Shown: positions 54,724-62,410 of the stretch, one piece after another
Layout: the number at the start of each line of letters is the position of its first letter
Position numbering within the stretch: position 1 is the stretch's first letter
NCBI GenBank assembly: GCA_031260455.1
Contig: JAIRJW010000027.1
Location: forward strand, 43,661 to 107,660
Direction of reading: 5' to 3'
Length of the DNA stretch: 64,000 nucleotides
Source: Fluviicola sp.
Lineage (GTDB): Bacteria; Bacteroidota; Bacteroidia; Flavobacteriales_D; Crocinitomicaceae
Position numbers and translations under genes: made by a program
The notes under the pieces: generated by a model
Seen by the model: the letters and a program-made list of their open reading frames with translations, nothing else
Told to the model about the DNA's origin: nothing
The model's database searches: none

Positions 54724-57312
54724 ATGTTCATAGGAAATCTACGACAACGAGCGGTGAAGGTAATTAAAATATTACTGACAGCAGGGCTAATTTTATTCAA
54801 TTCAATTATAAGCCTTGCTCAAACTGATAATTTTAAATTCAGGAAACTGCTTGCCGAACAACCGGATGTATCGATGGCTTTTGCAGTTACCAATTCAGGA
54901 AATCTGAGTCAGTTGCTGGCAACGAAAGAAATTTCAGTTAAACAGGTTACCCGTGAGTGGATTTACATTCAGGCAAAGCCAGCCTGGATAGAGGAAGCAA
55001 CGAAATCAAAAATCATTCAATCATTCTACCTGGAGTTTTCATTGCCGAAAGCACTGAATGATTCTACACTGGTGAAGCATTATGTGAAACCGGTTCACCA
55101 GGGATTGGGAGGTTTGCAAATACCTTTCACGGGAAAAGATGTGATCGTGGGGTTTGTGGACCAGGGGCTGGACTACAATCATGGCGATTTCAAAGATCAG
55201 AATGGAAATACACGCGTACTTTATTATTGGGATCATTCCTTGCCGTATGATGCCGTGCGGACGCCCCAGCCATACGGATACGGACAGTTATGGAATGCAA
55301 ATGATATCCAGTCGGGGAACTGTGGAAGTATGGAAGAATCCTCCGCTCACGGGACCTCCGTAACGGGCGCTGGCGTTTCAAACGGACGGGCAAACGGTCA
55401 GGAAACAGGCATGGCTCCGGATGCGAAAATTATTGTGATTGAAACGGATCTCAATTTACCGAACTGGACACTGACGGTTGCCGATGCCTGTGATTTTGTG
55501 TTTAAAAAAGCGGAAGAACTGGGACTTCCGGCTGTGGTGAACCTTTCGGTAGGTTCTTACCTGGGCAGCCACGACGGAACGGATCCTGCAGCAGTTTTAA
55601 TGGATAACCTGCTGGATGAAAAACCGGGGAGAATCATTGTCTGTGCAGCAGGAAATTCCGGTTCCTGGGGAAAATACCACGTACATGGAAATGTAGATTC
55701 TGATACTTCTTTCGTTTGGATAAAACCCAATCCTGAAAGTCAGCTTGGCCCGAATACGGTTTATCTGGACCTTTGGACCGACTTAACCGATGCGGGATGG
55801 AACTACGCGATAGCTGCAAACCAGGGAAGCGGAAATTTCCAGCAACGTGCACAAACCAGCTACCGGCCAGCGATAACCGGGATCGGAACTGTTATCCGGG
55901 ATACATTGTGGAACGGAACCAACCGGATTGCAACCATGGAAATTTACCCGGAAATTGTGGGACCAAACCTGCATCTTGAGTTTTATCTGAATCACGTTGA
56001 TTCGACGAATTACCTGTATGCGGTAAAAACTACCGGAACGGGGCAATATGATGCCTGGAGCGGCTCTGTATTCAGTGCCCTGAACGATATGCTGACAACC
56101 GGGCTTCCGCCTGCGGTTGTTTATCCGGATATTCTGCATTATAATATGCCGGATTCGCTTCAAACCCTTGTTTCTTCCTGGAATTGTTCTCCAAAAGTGG
56201 TAACTGTGGGAAATATCCGAAACCGTTATAGTCATATAGACAAGAACGGAGACACCTACCTTCCGAATCCTCCGGATTATACGGCAGTGGGCCAGCTCAC
56301 CCCTGCTTCGGCAAAAGGACCAACAAGGCATGGAATCATTAAACCGGATGTAGTAGCTTGCGGAGATGTTTCCCTGAGCGCCGGACCTTTCTGGTTGCTG
56401 AACGACCCCGGTTACAATGCTGCGGTAGATATCGACGGATTACATGTTCGGAACGGAGGAACTTCCATGGCTTCTCCTGTTGTAGCAGGAATAGCCGCAC
56501 TTTACCTCGAAAAGTGCAACAAAGGAACTTACCAGAGCTTCCTGGATGCCATTCACAGCACAGCCTTTACGGATGCTTTCACCGGAACTATTCCGAACAA
56601 TGCTTATGGCTACGGAAAAATTCATGCACTAAACATGATGCTGCAATCCAATTTCACGAATACCATCAGCGCAAATACATTCTTCTGTCCGGGAGACAGT
56701 GCGGTTTCTACTGCTTCTGCCATTCCCTATACCATTCGTTGGATGAACGGTGACACTACTTATAATTCAGCACTAACAGCTTCGGGAAATGTCTATTTTA
56801 CAGCTTACGATCATAACGGATGCGTTTCTTACTCAGATACGATTACAGTGGTAGCAGCTTCTGCTCCGCCAGCTCCGGTGATTTATGTAAACGGAACCTT
56901 GCTTTCTACAGATCCTTACCCGAGTTTGCAATGGTATGAAAACGGAACTGCTATTCCCGGTGCAACCAACTCCAGCTACACTATTACCTTGCCTTCTTCA
57001 TCTTATTTCACTGTTTCCAGAACAAGTACCGACGGATGTGAAATGTTCTCCCAACCTTACAATCCTTCATTAGGAATAGAAGAATTGGCAAACCAGATTT
57101 ATGTTTACCCGAACCCGACGCATGAAAATGTGACCATTGATTCTTCGATTCCGGTGAACGATGTACAAATCCTGGATATCCAGGGACGAATGATAAAGGC
57201 AATCCAAAGCGGAAAGCACGAAGTTTCTGTTTCTGAACTGGAAGCTGGCACTTATTATTTAATTATTCACACAGATGTTCAATACTTTCAGGTGAAAATT
57301 GTGAAGAATTAA
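54724..57312 (+). CDS. S8 family serine peptidase with T9SS sorting domain
   Basis: 862 aa from ATG 54724 (the extension from 54598 overlaps the divergent gene and is rejected). Signal peptide ends ISLAQ. Triad: Asp in VGFVDQGLDYNHGDF, His in SSAHGTSVTGAG, Ser in GGTSMASPVVAGIAA. A beta-rich insertion of about 200 residues precedes the Ser region. An Ig/PKD-like region follows, and a type A T9SS domain ends the protein (VYPNPTHENVTI, GTYYLIIH). It is predicted to be displayed or released outside the cell. Confidence 0.92.
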   Translation: MFIGNLRQRAVKVIKILLTAGLILFNSIISLAQTDNFKFRKLLAEQPDVSMAFAVTNSGNLSQLLATKEISVKQVTREWIYIQAKPAWIEEATKSKIIQSFYLEFSLPKALNDSTLVKHYVKPVHQGLGGLQIPFTGKDVIVGFVDQGLDYNHGDFKDQNGNTRVLYYWDHSLPYDAVRTPQPYGYGQLWNANDIQSGNCGSMEESSAHGTSVTGAGVSNGRANGQETGMAPDAKIIVIETDLNLPNWTLTVADACDFVFKKAEELGLPAVVNLSVGSYLGSHDGTDPAAVLMDNLLDEKPGRIIVCAAGNSGSWGKYHVHGNVDSDTSFVWIKPNPESQLGPNTVYLDLWTDLTDAGWNYAIAANQGSGNFQQRAQTSYRPAITGIGTVIRDTLWNGTNRIATMEIYPEIVGPNLHLEFYLNHVDSTNYLYAVKTTGTGQYDAWSGSVFSALNDMLTTGLPPAVVYPDILHYNMPDSLQTLVSSWNCSPKVVTVGNIRNRYSHIDKNGDTYLPNPPDYTAVGQLTPASAKGPTRHGIIKPDVVACGDVSLSAGPFWLLNDPGYNAAVDIDGLHVRNGGTSMASPVVAGIAALYLEKCNKGTYQSFLDAIHSTAFTDAFTGTIPNNAYGYGKIHALNMMLQSNFTNTISANTFFCPGDSAVSTASAIPYTIRWMNGDTTYNSALTASGNVYFTAYDHNGCVSYSDTITVVAASAPPAPVIYVNGTLLSTDPYPSLQWYENGTAIPGATNSSYTITLPSSSYFTVSRTSTDGCEMFSQPYNPSLGIEELANQIYVYPNPTHENVTIDSSIPVNDVQILDIQGRMIKAIQSGKHEVSVSELEAGTYYLIIHTDVQYFQVKIVKN

Positions 57313-57322
57313 AAAGAAGCAC

Positions 57323-57330
57323 TATTTTTG
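57323..57330 (+). promoter_or_regulatory. Promoter -7 element of the DUF5606 gene
   Basis: TATTTTTG ends 18 bases before the ATG at 57349 and rules out the TTG at 57328. Confidence 0.6.
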
Positions 57331-57348
57331 GCGCAAATATTTAATCGA

Positions 57349-57984
57349 ATGGATTTAACAGGTATTATTGCTATTTCAGGAAAATCGGGACTTTATAAGG
57401 TTTTGGCGCAAGGTAAGAACAACATCATTGTAGAATCATTGGAAGACAAAAAACGCGTTCCTGCGTATGCTTCTGACAAAATTTCTGCTTTGGATGATAT
57501 TTCTATCTATACCTACGATGAAGACAAGCCGTTAAAGGAGATTTTCATTTCGATTTTTGAAAAAGAAAGTGGAAAAGAGACTATTTCTCACAAGGAAGAC
57601 CAGGGCAAATTAAAAGACTATTTGCTGGAAATTTTGCCGGATTTCGACCAGGAGCGCGTTTATGCTTCCGATATTAAGAAAATCTTCCAGTGGTATAACT
57701 TATTACTGAAAGCTGGAGCTTTGGTAATGGAAGAGGTAAAAGAAGAAGAAACTGCTACTGAAGCAGCTGCTCCGAAAGAAAAGAAAACGACCAAAGCTGC
57801 AGCAGCGAAAAAAGAGGATGCTGAAAAAGCACCTGTAAAAGAGAAGAAAGCTCCGGCAGCAAAAAAAGCAGTACCAGCAACTGTAAAGAAAACTGAAAAA
57901 GCCGCAGCTCCCAAAGCTACTGCAAAAGCAAGTAGCGCCAAGAAAGTAGCTGCTCCAAAAACAGGATCATCCCGAGGAAAATAA
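57349..57984 (+). CDS. DUF5606-domain protein with histone-H1-like Lys/Ala/Pro tail
   Basis: 211 aa. Residues about 1-130 are the DUF5606 domain (MDLTGIIAISGKSGLYKVLA, NNIIVESLEDKKRVPAY, IFQWYNLLLKAGAL), a Bacteroidota-specific family of unknown role. From about 140 the sequence becomes a basic, repetitive tail of KKTTKAAAAKK, EKKAPAAKKA and APKATAKASS type, like eukaryotic H1 or bacterial HU/H1-like tails. DNA or RNA binding by the tail is inferred. It has its own promoter and terminator. Confidence 0.85.
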   Translation: MDLTGIIAISGKSGLYKVLAQGKNNIIVESLEDKKRVPAYASDKISALDDISIYTYDEDKPLKEIFISIFEKESGKETISHKEDQGKLKDYLLEILPDFDQERVYASDIKKIFQWYNLLLKAGALVMEEVKEEETATEAAAPKEKKTTKAAAAKKEDAEKAPVKEKKAPAAKKAVPATVKKTEKAAAPKATAKASSAKKVAAPKTGSSRGK

Positions 57985-58001
57985 GATTCTTAAATATGTT
58001 T

Positions 58002-58040
58002 AAAAAGTCGGTGTGAAAAATTTTTCGCTCCGACTTTTTT
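58002..58040 (+). terminator. Intrinsic terminator after the DUF5606 gene
   Basis: AAAAAGTCGG (58002-58011) pairs with CCGACTTTTT (58030-58039), with an inner GAAAAA/TTTTTC helix and a following T-run. Its U-tract abuts and partly forms the promoter of the next gene. Confidence 0.85.
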
Positions 58041-58048
58041 TATTTTTG
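58041..58048 (+). promoter_or_regulatory. Promoter -7 element of the M3 peptidase gene (leaderless architecture)
   Basis: TATTTTTG ends 4 bases before the ATG at 58053 and directly follows the terminator T-run of the upstream gene. Confidence 0.6.
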
Positions 58049-58052
58049 TATT

Positions 58053-59747
58053 ATGAGAAAATTTGTAGCTCCCGACTTCACTTGTGAAAGTTGGAATTCC
58101 GTAGAATCGTACCTTTTAGATCTCCAAAACCGTGATATTTCCAGTAAAGAATCGTTTAGACAATGGTTGTTGGACAAAAGTGAGCTGGAAGCTGTCCTGG
58201 AAGAAAATATGGCCTGGCGTTATATTAAAATGACAATCAATACGCTGGATGAAAAATTAACGGAGTCGTACCAGTTTTTCGTTACTGAAATCCAGCCGAA
58301 TCTGGCTCCTTATGAAGATGCTTGGAACCGGAAAATGATGCATTCGGAATGGATTTCGGAACTGGAACAGGATCAAGCTTATGCAATTTATTTCCGCGAA
58401 GTACGTACCGCACTTGAGTTGTTCCGCGAAGAAAACATTCCAATTGAAACTGAACTGAATACGCTTTCACAACAATATGGCGCCATATCGGGAAAACAGC
58501 AGATTACCTATAAAGGTGAGCAGCTAACCATGCCCCAAGCAGCAAATTACCTGAAAAACACGGATGAATCGGTACGGAAAGAGGTTTTTGAACTGATTTC
58601 AAACCGTCGTTTGGAAGACCGGGAAACATTAGACGAATTGTTCGGCAAATTAGTGATATTGCGCGATAAGCTGGCGAAAAATACAGGATGTAAGGATTTC
58701 AGAGAATACAAATTCAAAGCACTCGGACGTTTTGATTACACGGTAGAAGACTGCCTGGCGTTTCACGATGCCGTTGAGCAGGTGATTGTTCCAATTGCCA
58801 GGCAAATTACCGAAAAGAAATGCGCTAAACTGGGTAAAACAAAGTTGAAGCCATGGGATTCGGAAGTTGATCCGGATGGTCTGGAACCACTAAAACCGTT
58901 TCAAATCGGAAGCGAATTGATTGATAAATCCATTTCAATCTTCGAAAAACTGGATCCGTATTTCGGTTCCTGCCTGAAAACAATGAAAGAAGAAGGTTAT
59001 CTCGACCTGGAATCCAAAACCGGGAAAGCACCGGGAGGATATAATTATCCCTTGTATGAATCCGGAATTCCGTTTATTTTTATGAATGCTGCAGGGGCTC
59101 AGCGCGATTTGTCAACAATGGTGCATGAGGGCGGACATGCAGTGCATTCATTTTTGAGCCGAGACCTGGAACTAACCGGATTCAAATCACTGCCTTCCGA
59201 GGTTGCGGAATTGGCCTCCATGTCAATGGAGTTACTGACAATGGATCTTTGGTCCGAGTTTTATTCGAATCCAAATGACCTGAAGCGCGCAAAACTGGAA
59301 CAGGTCGAATCCATCGTAAAAGTTTTGCCGTGGATTGCACAGATCGATGCATTTCAACACTGGATTTATACCCATCCGGTCCATACAACGAAAGACAGAA
59401 CGCAGGAATGGCTCCGGTTGAGTAACCGTTTCGGGACAGGTCTGGTTGATTATACCGGTTATGAAGCGGTTCTGGAAAGCTCCTGGCACAAGCAATTGCA
59501 TTTGTTCGAAGTTCCATTTTATTACATCGAATACGGAATTGCACAATTGGGTGCCCTGGGTGTCTGGACCAATTACCGGAAAGATGCTCAAAAAGCGCTG
59601 GAAGACTATAAGCATGCTTTGTCACTGGGGTATACCAAACCAATTCCTGAAATTTATGAAACAGCGGGATTGTCATTTGATTTTTCAAAGGAAACACTGA
59701 ACAGGATTGGCATTACGCTTCGGGAGTACATTGAAAATCTGGACTAA
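58053..59747 (+). CDS. M3-family oligoendopeptidase (PepF type)
   Basis: 564 aa cytoplasmic zinc metallopeptidase. The HExxH site is HEGGH at residues 358-362 in TMVHEGGHAVHSFLSRD; the third ligand Glu lies in LPSEVAELASMSMELL. GYNYPLYESGIPFIFMN is also family-typical. It degrades short peptides. The start codon begins 5 nt after a -7 element, predicting a leaderless mRNA. It is monocistronic. Confidence 0.95.
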   Translation: MRKFVAPDFTCESWNSVESYLLDLQNRDISSKESFRQWLLDKSELEAVLEENMAWRYIKMTINTLDEKLTESYQFFVTEIQPNLAPYEDAWNRKMMHSEWISELEQDQAYAIYFREVRTALELFREENIPIETELNTLSQQYGAISGKQQITYKGEQLTMPQAANYLKNTDESVRKEVFELISNRRLEDRETLDELFGKLVILRDKLAKNTGCKDFREYKFKALGRFDYTVEDCLAFHDAVEQVIVPIARQITEKKCAKLGKTKLKPWDSEVDPDGLEPLKPFQIGSELIDKSISIFEKLDPYFGSCLKTMKEEGYLDLESKTGKAPGGYNYPLYESGIPFIFMNAAGAQRDLSTMVHEGGHAVHSFLSRDLELTGFKSLPSEVAELASMSMELLTMDLWSEFYSNPNDLKRAKLEQVESIVKVLPWIAQIDAFQHWIYTHPVHTTKDRTQEWLRLSNRFGTGLVDYTGYEAVLESSWHKQLHLFEVPFYYIEYGIAQLGALGVWTNYRKDAQKALEDYKHALSLGYTKPIPEIYETAGLSFDFSKETLNRIGITLREYIENLD

Positions 59748-59857
59748 ACACTTTTTTTGTAAGTTTCTCTAAACAGTGCGATAAAGAGAAAAACTGTGCA
59801 TTATGCCATATTTAACACTAAATAAGGGAATTATAATGCGGAAAATGTGTTTGATTT

Positions 59858-60247
59858 CTATGCCCCTATCACCCTTCTCAGGTCACTGATTTGGGATTCC
59901 CAAAGGCGTACGATCTCATCTTTTTCTGTTTTTTCAGCAAAATCTGAAACTGTGAGGATTACTACTTTAGTCATTGGGTCAATCGTGTATTTCATTTCAA
60001 AAAAGGTTTCCAGCTCATCCTCTTCATCATACAACCACTGCCATTTGATCGACTCTCCTGCTTTTTTGGAAATCAGGCGTGCGCGTTCTTCGCTGCCATC
60101 CCATAAGAATGTATATACATCATTCCTGACAATTACGTCATCCGCAAACCACTCACTCAGCCCATCCGGAGTGGACAGCAACTTATCCAATACCTTTGGT
60201 GAGGTTTTTAATACATATTCTAACTCGAATGGTTCCTTTTTTGTCAT
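59858..60247 (-). CDS. START/SRPBCC-like domain protein
   Basis: 129 aa. TKKEPFELEYVLKTSPKVLD, LSTPDGLSEWFADDVIV, WQWLYDEEDELETFFEM and a long C-terminal helix match the Bacteroidota START-like (AHSA1-related) family, a helix-grip fold that binds hydrophobic ligands. Ligand unknown. It is divergent from the methyltransferase-fold gene. Confidence 0.88.
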   Translation of the reverse strand: MTKKEPFELEYVLKTSPKVLDKLLSTPDGLSEWFADDVIVRNDVYTFLWDGSEERARLISKKAGESIKWQWLYDEEDELETFFEMKYTIDPMTKVVILTVSDFAEKTEKDEIVRLWESQISDLRRVIGA

Positions 60248-60310
60248 AGTAGTTTAATAATGTTAACTTCGCACCCAAAAATCATTTTCGAAATATACAC
60301 ATTTCTTTTC

Positions 60311-61060
60311 ATGGCATTAGTACATTCTCTTGAAAAAAACGGAAATAAGCTCTTCAAATACAGGGGGCAGATTCCGGTGATTTTATTCCTGCTTGCAGTT
60401 CCGGTAATCTATTTCACGGATGCTCAGTATATTATGAATCATGAGAGCTGGTTTTACATCTGTACGGGTGCAGCAATTGCGATATCCGTTCTGGGACAGG
60501 TAATCCGTGCCATTGCAATCGGGACAAGCAATAAGAATACTTCCGGAAGGAATACGCAGGAACAGGTTGCTGAAGCGCTGAACACAAAAGGAATTTACTC
60601 CATGGTGCGCCACCCGCTTTATTTGGGAAATTATTTCATGTGGATCGGGATTGTCTGCTTTACGTTCAACATCTATTTCATCATTATTGTCAGCTTGCTG
60701 TTCTGGATTTACTACGAGCGGATTATGTTTGCGGAAGAACGTTTCCTGGAACGCAAGTTTGGGGATGCTTATGTCAACTGGTCGAATTCCGTACCGGCAT
60801 TCTGGCCGGGTATGAAGAATTACATAAAAGGAGATATTCCATTTTCGATGAAAACGATTTTAAGAAGAGAATACTCTGGGATTTCGGCAACTGCTCTGGG
60901 CTTTGTTTTCGTAGCCGGTGTGCGCGAGTTTTTCATGACAAAAACGATTGCAAATCCACTTGCTTACATTTACTGGATTGCCGGAGCAATTTTATTCAGC
61001 TTGATTTTCAAGCTTCTAAAACATAAAACAAAAGTTTTATACGAAGAGGACCGTTCTTAG
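60311..61060 (+). CDS. Isoprenylcysteine-methyltransferase-fold membrane protein (possible lipid A 1-phosphate methyltransferase)
   Basis: 249 aa, about six membrane helices. The SAM-binding signature RHPLYLGNYFMWIG and YYERIMFAEERFLERKFGD are ICMT/PEMT-like. In this phylum related proteins are annotated as Kdo2-lipid A 1-phosphate O-methyltransferases, but protein or lipid substrates cannot be told apart here. ATG 60311 is preferred. A near-consensus -7 element (TAACTTCG, 60264-60271) lies inside the alternative reading from 60260, which would add 17 residues. Confidence 0.8.
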   Translation: MALVHSLEKNGNKLFKYRGQIPVILFLLAVPVIYFTDAQYIMNHESWFYICTGAAIAISVLGQVIRAIAIGTSNKNTSGRNTQEQVAEALNTKGIYSMVRHPLYLGNYFMWIGIVCFTFNIYFIIIVSLLFWIYYERIMFAEERFLERKFGDAYVNWSNSVPAFWPGMKNYIKGDIPFSMKTILRREYSGISATALGFVFVAGVREFFMTKTIANPLAYIYWIAGAILFSLIFKLLKHKTKVLYEEDRS

Positions 61061-61121
61061 ACTTGCAAAGAAGAAAAAAGTAACTATCTTTGCACCTCCT
61101 TTTAGGAACAGGCAAGAATTT

Positions 61122-61195
61122 GGCGAGATAGCTCAGTTGGTTAGAGCGCAGGATTCATAACCCTGAGGTCCCGAGTTCAACTCTCGGTCTCGCTA
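61122..61195 (+). tRNA. tRNA-Met (anticodon CAT)
   Basis: Cloverleaf with acceptor GGCGAGA/TCTCGCT (1-72 G-U), D arm GCTC...GAGC, anticodon loop TTCATAA (CAT) and T arm CCGAG-TTCAACT-CTCGG. The innermost anticodon-stem pair is an A-C mismatch. Elongator Met is most likely; the CAU-Ile (lysidine) tRNA cannot be excluded by eye. CCA is not encoded. Its 3' end is the start of a direct repeat seen again at 62307. Confidence 0.93.
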
Positions 61196-61257
61196 CAAAA
61201 AGCTCGGTTTGATACTGAGCTTTTTTTGATGCCTGCTTTATCAAATTTCAGACTTAG
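61188..61257 (+). repeat. Direct repeat copy 1, beginning in the tRNA-Met 3' end
   Basis: 70 bases from the last 7 acceptor-stem bases through the terminator and ...CAGACTTAG. About four fifths of the positions match 62307-62375. This is the geometry of an att site of a tRNA-targeted integrative element, with this copy as the tRNA-side end. Confidence 0.6.
61197..61227 (+). terminator. Intrinsic terminator after tRNA-Met
   Basis: AAAAAGCTC (61197-61205) pairs with GAGCTTTTT (61217-61225), then more T. Confidence 0.85.
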
Positions 61258-61786
61258 CCACAAGTTCATCCTGAATGCAAACCATTGAATCACGAAAACA
61301 TTCTTTTTCAACTGACATTCGATTTAAGTAATTGTTAAGAACTTATATTCTAAGTTGCTTATGCACCTTTCTCATTTATAAACATAAGACACGTAACTTC
61401 TGCTGAATTGATTGGGAAATGGAAGTTGGTTAAATTTCGTACATGATATTTGTTTATTATGAGGCCGAATTTTCGGTTTCCTGAAGCGGAGGGCAATCTG
61501 AATGTAATATCGCAATATTACGATTTACTAATAGTTTTACTTAAATAAAAGTGTTTTAAATTACTAATATACAACGATTTGAATTCAAAAAAATAATTCA
61601 CAATCTAAAATAGATCTCAAGCTTTAATCCATAAACTTACACGACACAATAAAAGTTCGTTGATTGATTATATTTCATTCAGATCAAAGAAAAAGGGACT
61701 GCCTTAAAAGTAAAATCTTCTCCATAAAATCAAAAATTGATAGAAAAAATTCTATCTTTTCTAAATCAATAAACAACACAAGTTTT
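61258..61786 (+). other. AT-rich stretch without a recognisable gene
   Basis: 529 bases, visibly more AT-rich than the neighbouring genes, lying between the tRNA-side repeat and the truncated hicA. Only short frames with no family resemblance occur. A near-consensus -7 element (TATCTTTT, 61753-61760) may serve the hic genes. It is probably decayed or foreign DNA. Confidence 0.45.
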
Positions 61787-61846
61787 GTGAAATACAGCGA
61801 GTTTATAAAAAAAGCGAAAAAGGCTGGCCAGCAAATGGAGCCGTGA
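61787..61846 (+). pseudogene. hicA: Truncated HicA mRNA interferase
   Basis: From GTG (61787) the frame reads VKYSEFIKKAKKAGQQMEP and stops. The first 14 residues are the N-terminus of HicA (family consensus MKYSEFI-LAKKAGW), but the conserved Gly-Ser-His segment with the catalytic His and the C-terminal half are absent. An internal deletion or premature end is likely. Toxin activity is therefore lost, while the antitoxin gene downstream is intact. Confidence 0.7.
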
Positions 61847-61874
61847 ATCTTGTTTGCTTAAAAGAATGAGTAAC

Positions 61875-62270
61875 ATGAAAAAGATTAGGATCATTATTGA
61901 AAGAAGTGCAGATTCATTCGGTGCTTATGCGGAAAATGTGGACGGTATTTATGGTGCCAGAGATACGGTTGAGGAATGTAAGCAATCTATTTTAGATGCA
62001 ATTGAAACGGTTAAAACATTTGATAAAGATCAAATTCCATCCGCATTATTGGGAAAATATGAATTAATCTTCCAGTTTGATACAGTTAGTTTGTTGAATT
62101 ATTACAAGGGAATATTCAGTAACTCTGCATTTGAGCACTTAACCGGCATTAATCAAAAGCAAATTCAACATTATGCAACGGGTCACCGGAAGCCCCGCCC
62201 TGCTCAACGGCATAAGATTGAAAATGCGTTGCACAATTTAGGGAAAGAATTATTAGCAGTAGAACTTTAG
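61875..62270 (+). CDS. hicB: HicB-family antitoxin (orphan)
   Basis: 131 aa from ATG 61875 (ATG 61866 adds three residues). The N-terminal HicB domain reads KKIRIIIERSADSFGAYAEN and GIYGARDTVEECKQSIL. The C-terminal XRE-type helix-turn-helix has FEHLTGINQKQIQHYATGHR and ends LHNLGKELLAVEL, the standard Bacteroidota form. It neutralises HicA and represses its own promoter. Here hicA is truncated, so it is an orphan, possibly acting on other HicA proteins or as a repressor. Confidence 0.9.
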   Translation: MKKIRIIIERSADSFGAYAENVDGIYGARDTVEECKQSILDAIETVKTFDKDQIPSALLGKYELIFQFDTVSLLNYYKGIFSNSAFEHLTGINQKQIQHYATGHRKPRPAQRHKIENALHNLGKELLAVEL

Positions 62271-62306
62271 TTATATATTGACTTGATAGCAAAGTTTCCA
62301 CAGCGG

Positions 62307-62375
62307 ACTCACTACAATAAGTGCAGTATCAAACTGAACTTTTTTGATACTTGCTTTATCAAATTCCAGACTAAG
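62307..62375 (+). repeat. Direct repeat copy 2, distal end of the tRNA-Met-associated segment
   Basis: It begins with ACTCACTACAA, a degenerate copy of the tRNA 3' end TCTCGCTACAA, and continues to CAGACTAAG. The terminator core is altered: AGTATCAAA (62325-62333) pairs with TTTGATACT (62343-62351) to give a new hairpin with a T-run. A shared AATCACGAA follows further out in both copies. Confidence 0.6.
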
Positions 62376-62410
62376 TTAGGAAGATCAGAAAATCACGAAG
62401 AAAACTTAGC

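Noticed and set aside
61664..61846. 60-codon frame read as a complete small protein
   Set aside because: Only the last 19 codons from GTG 61787 resemble a known family (HicA); the upstream part is AT-rich noise with no start signal.
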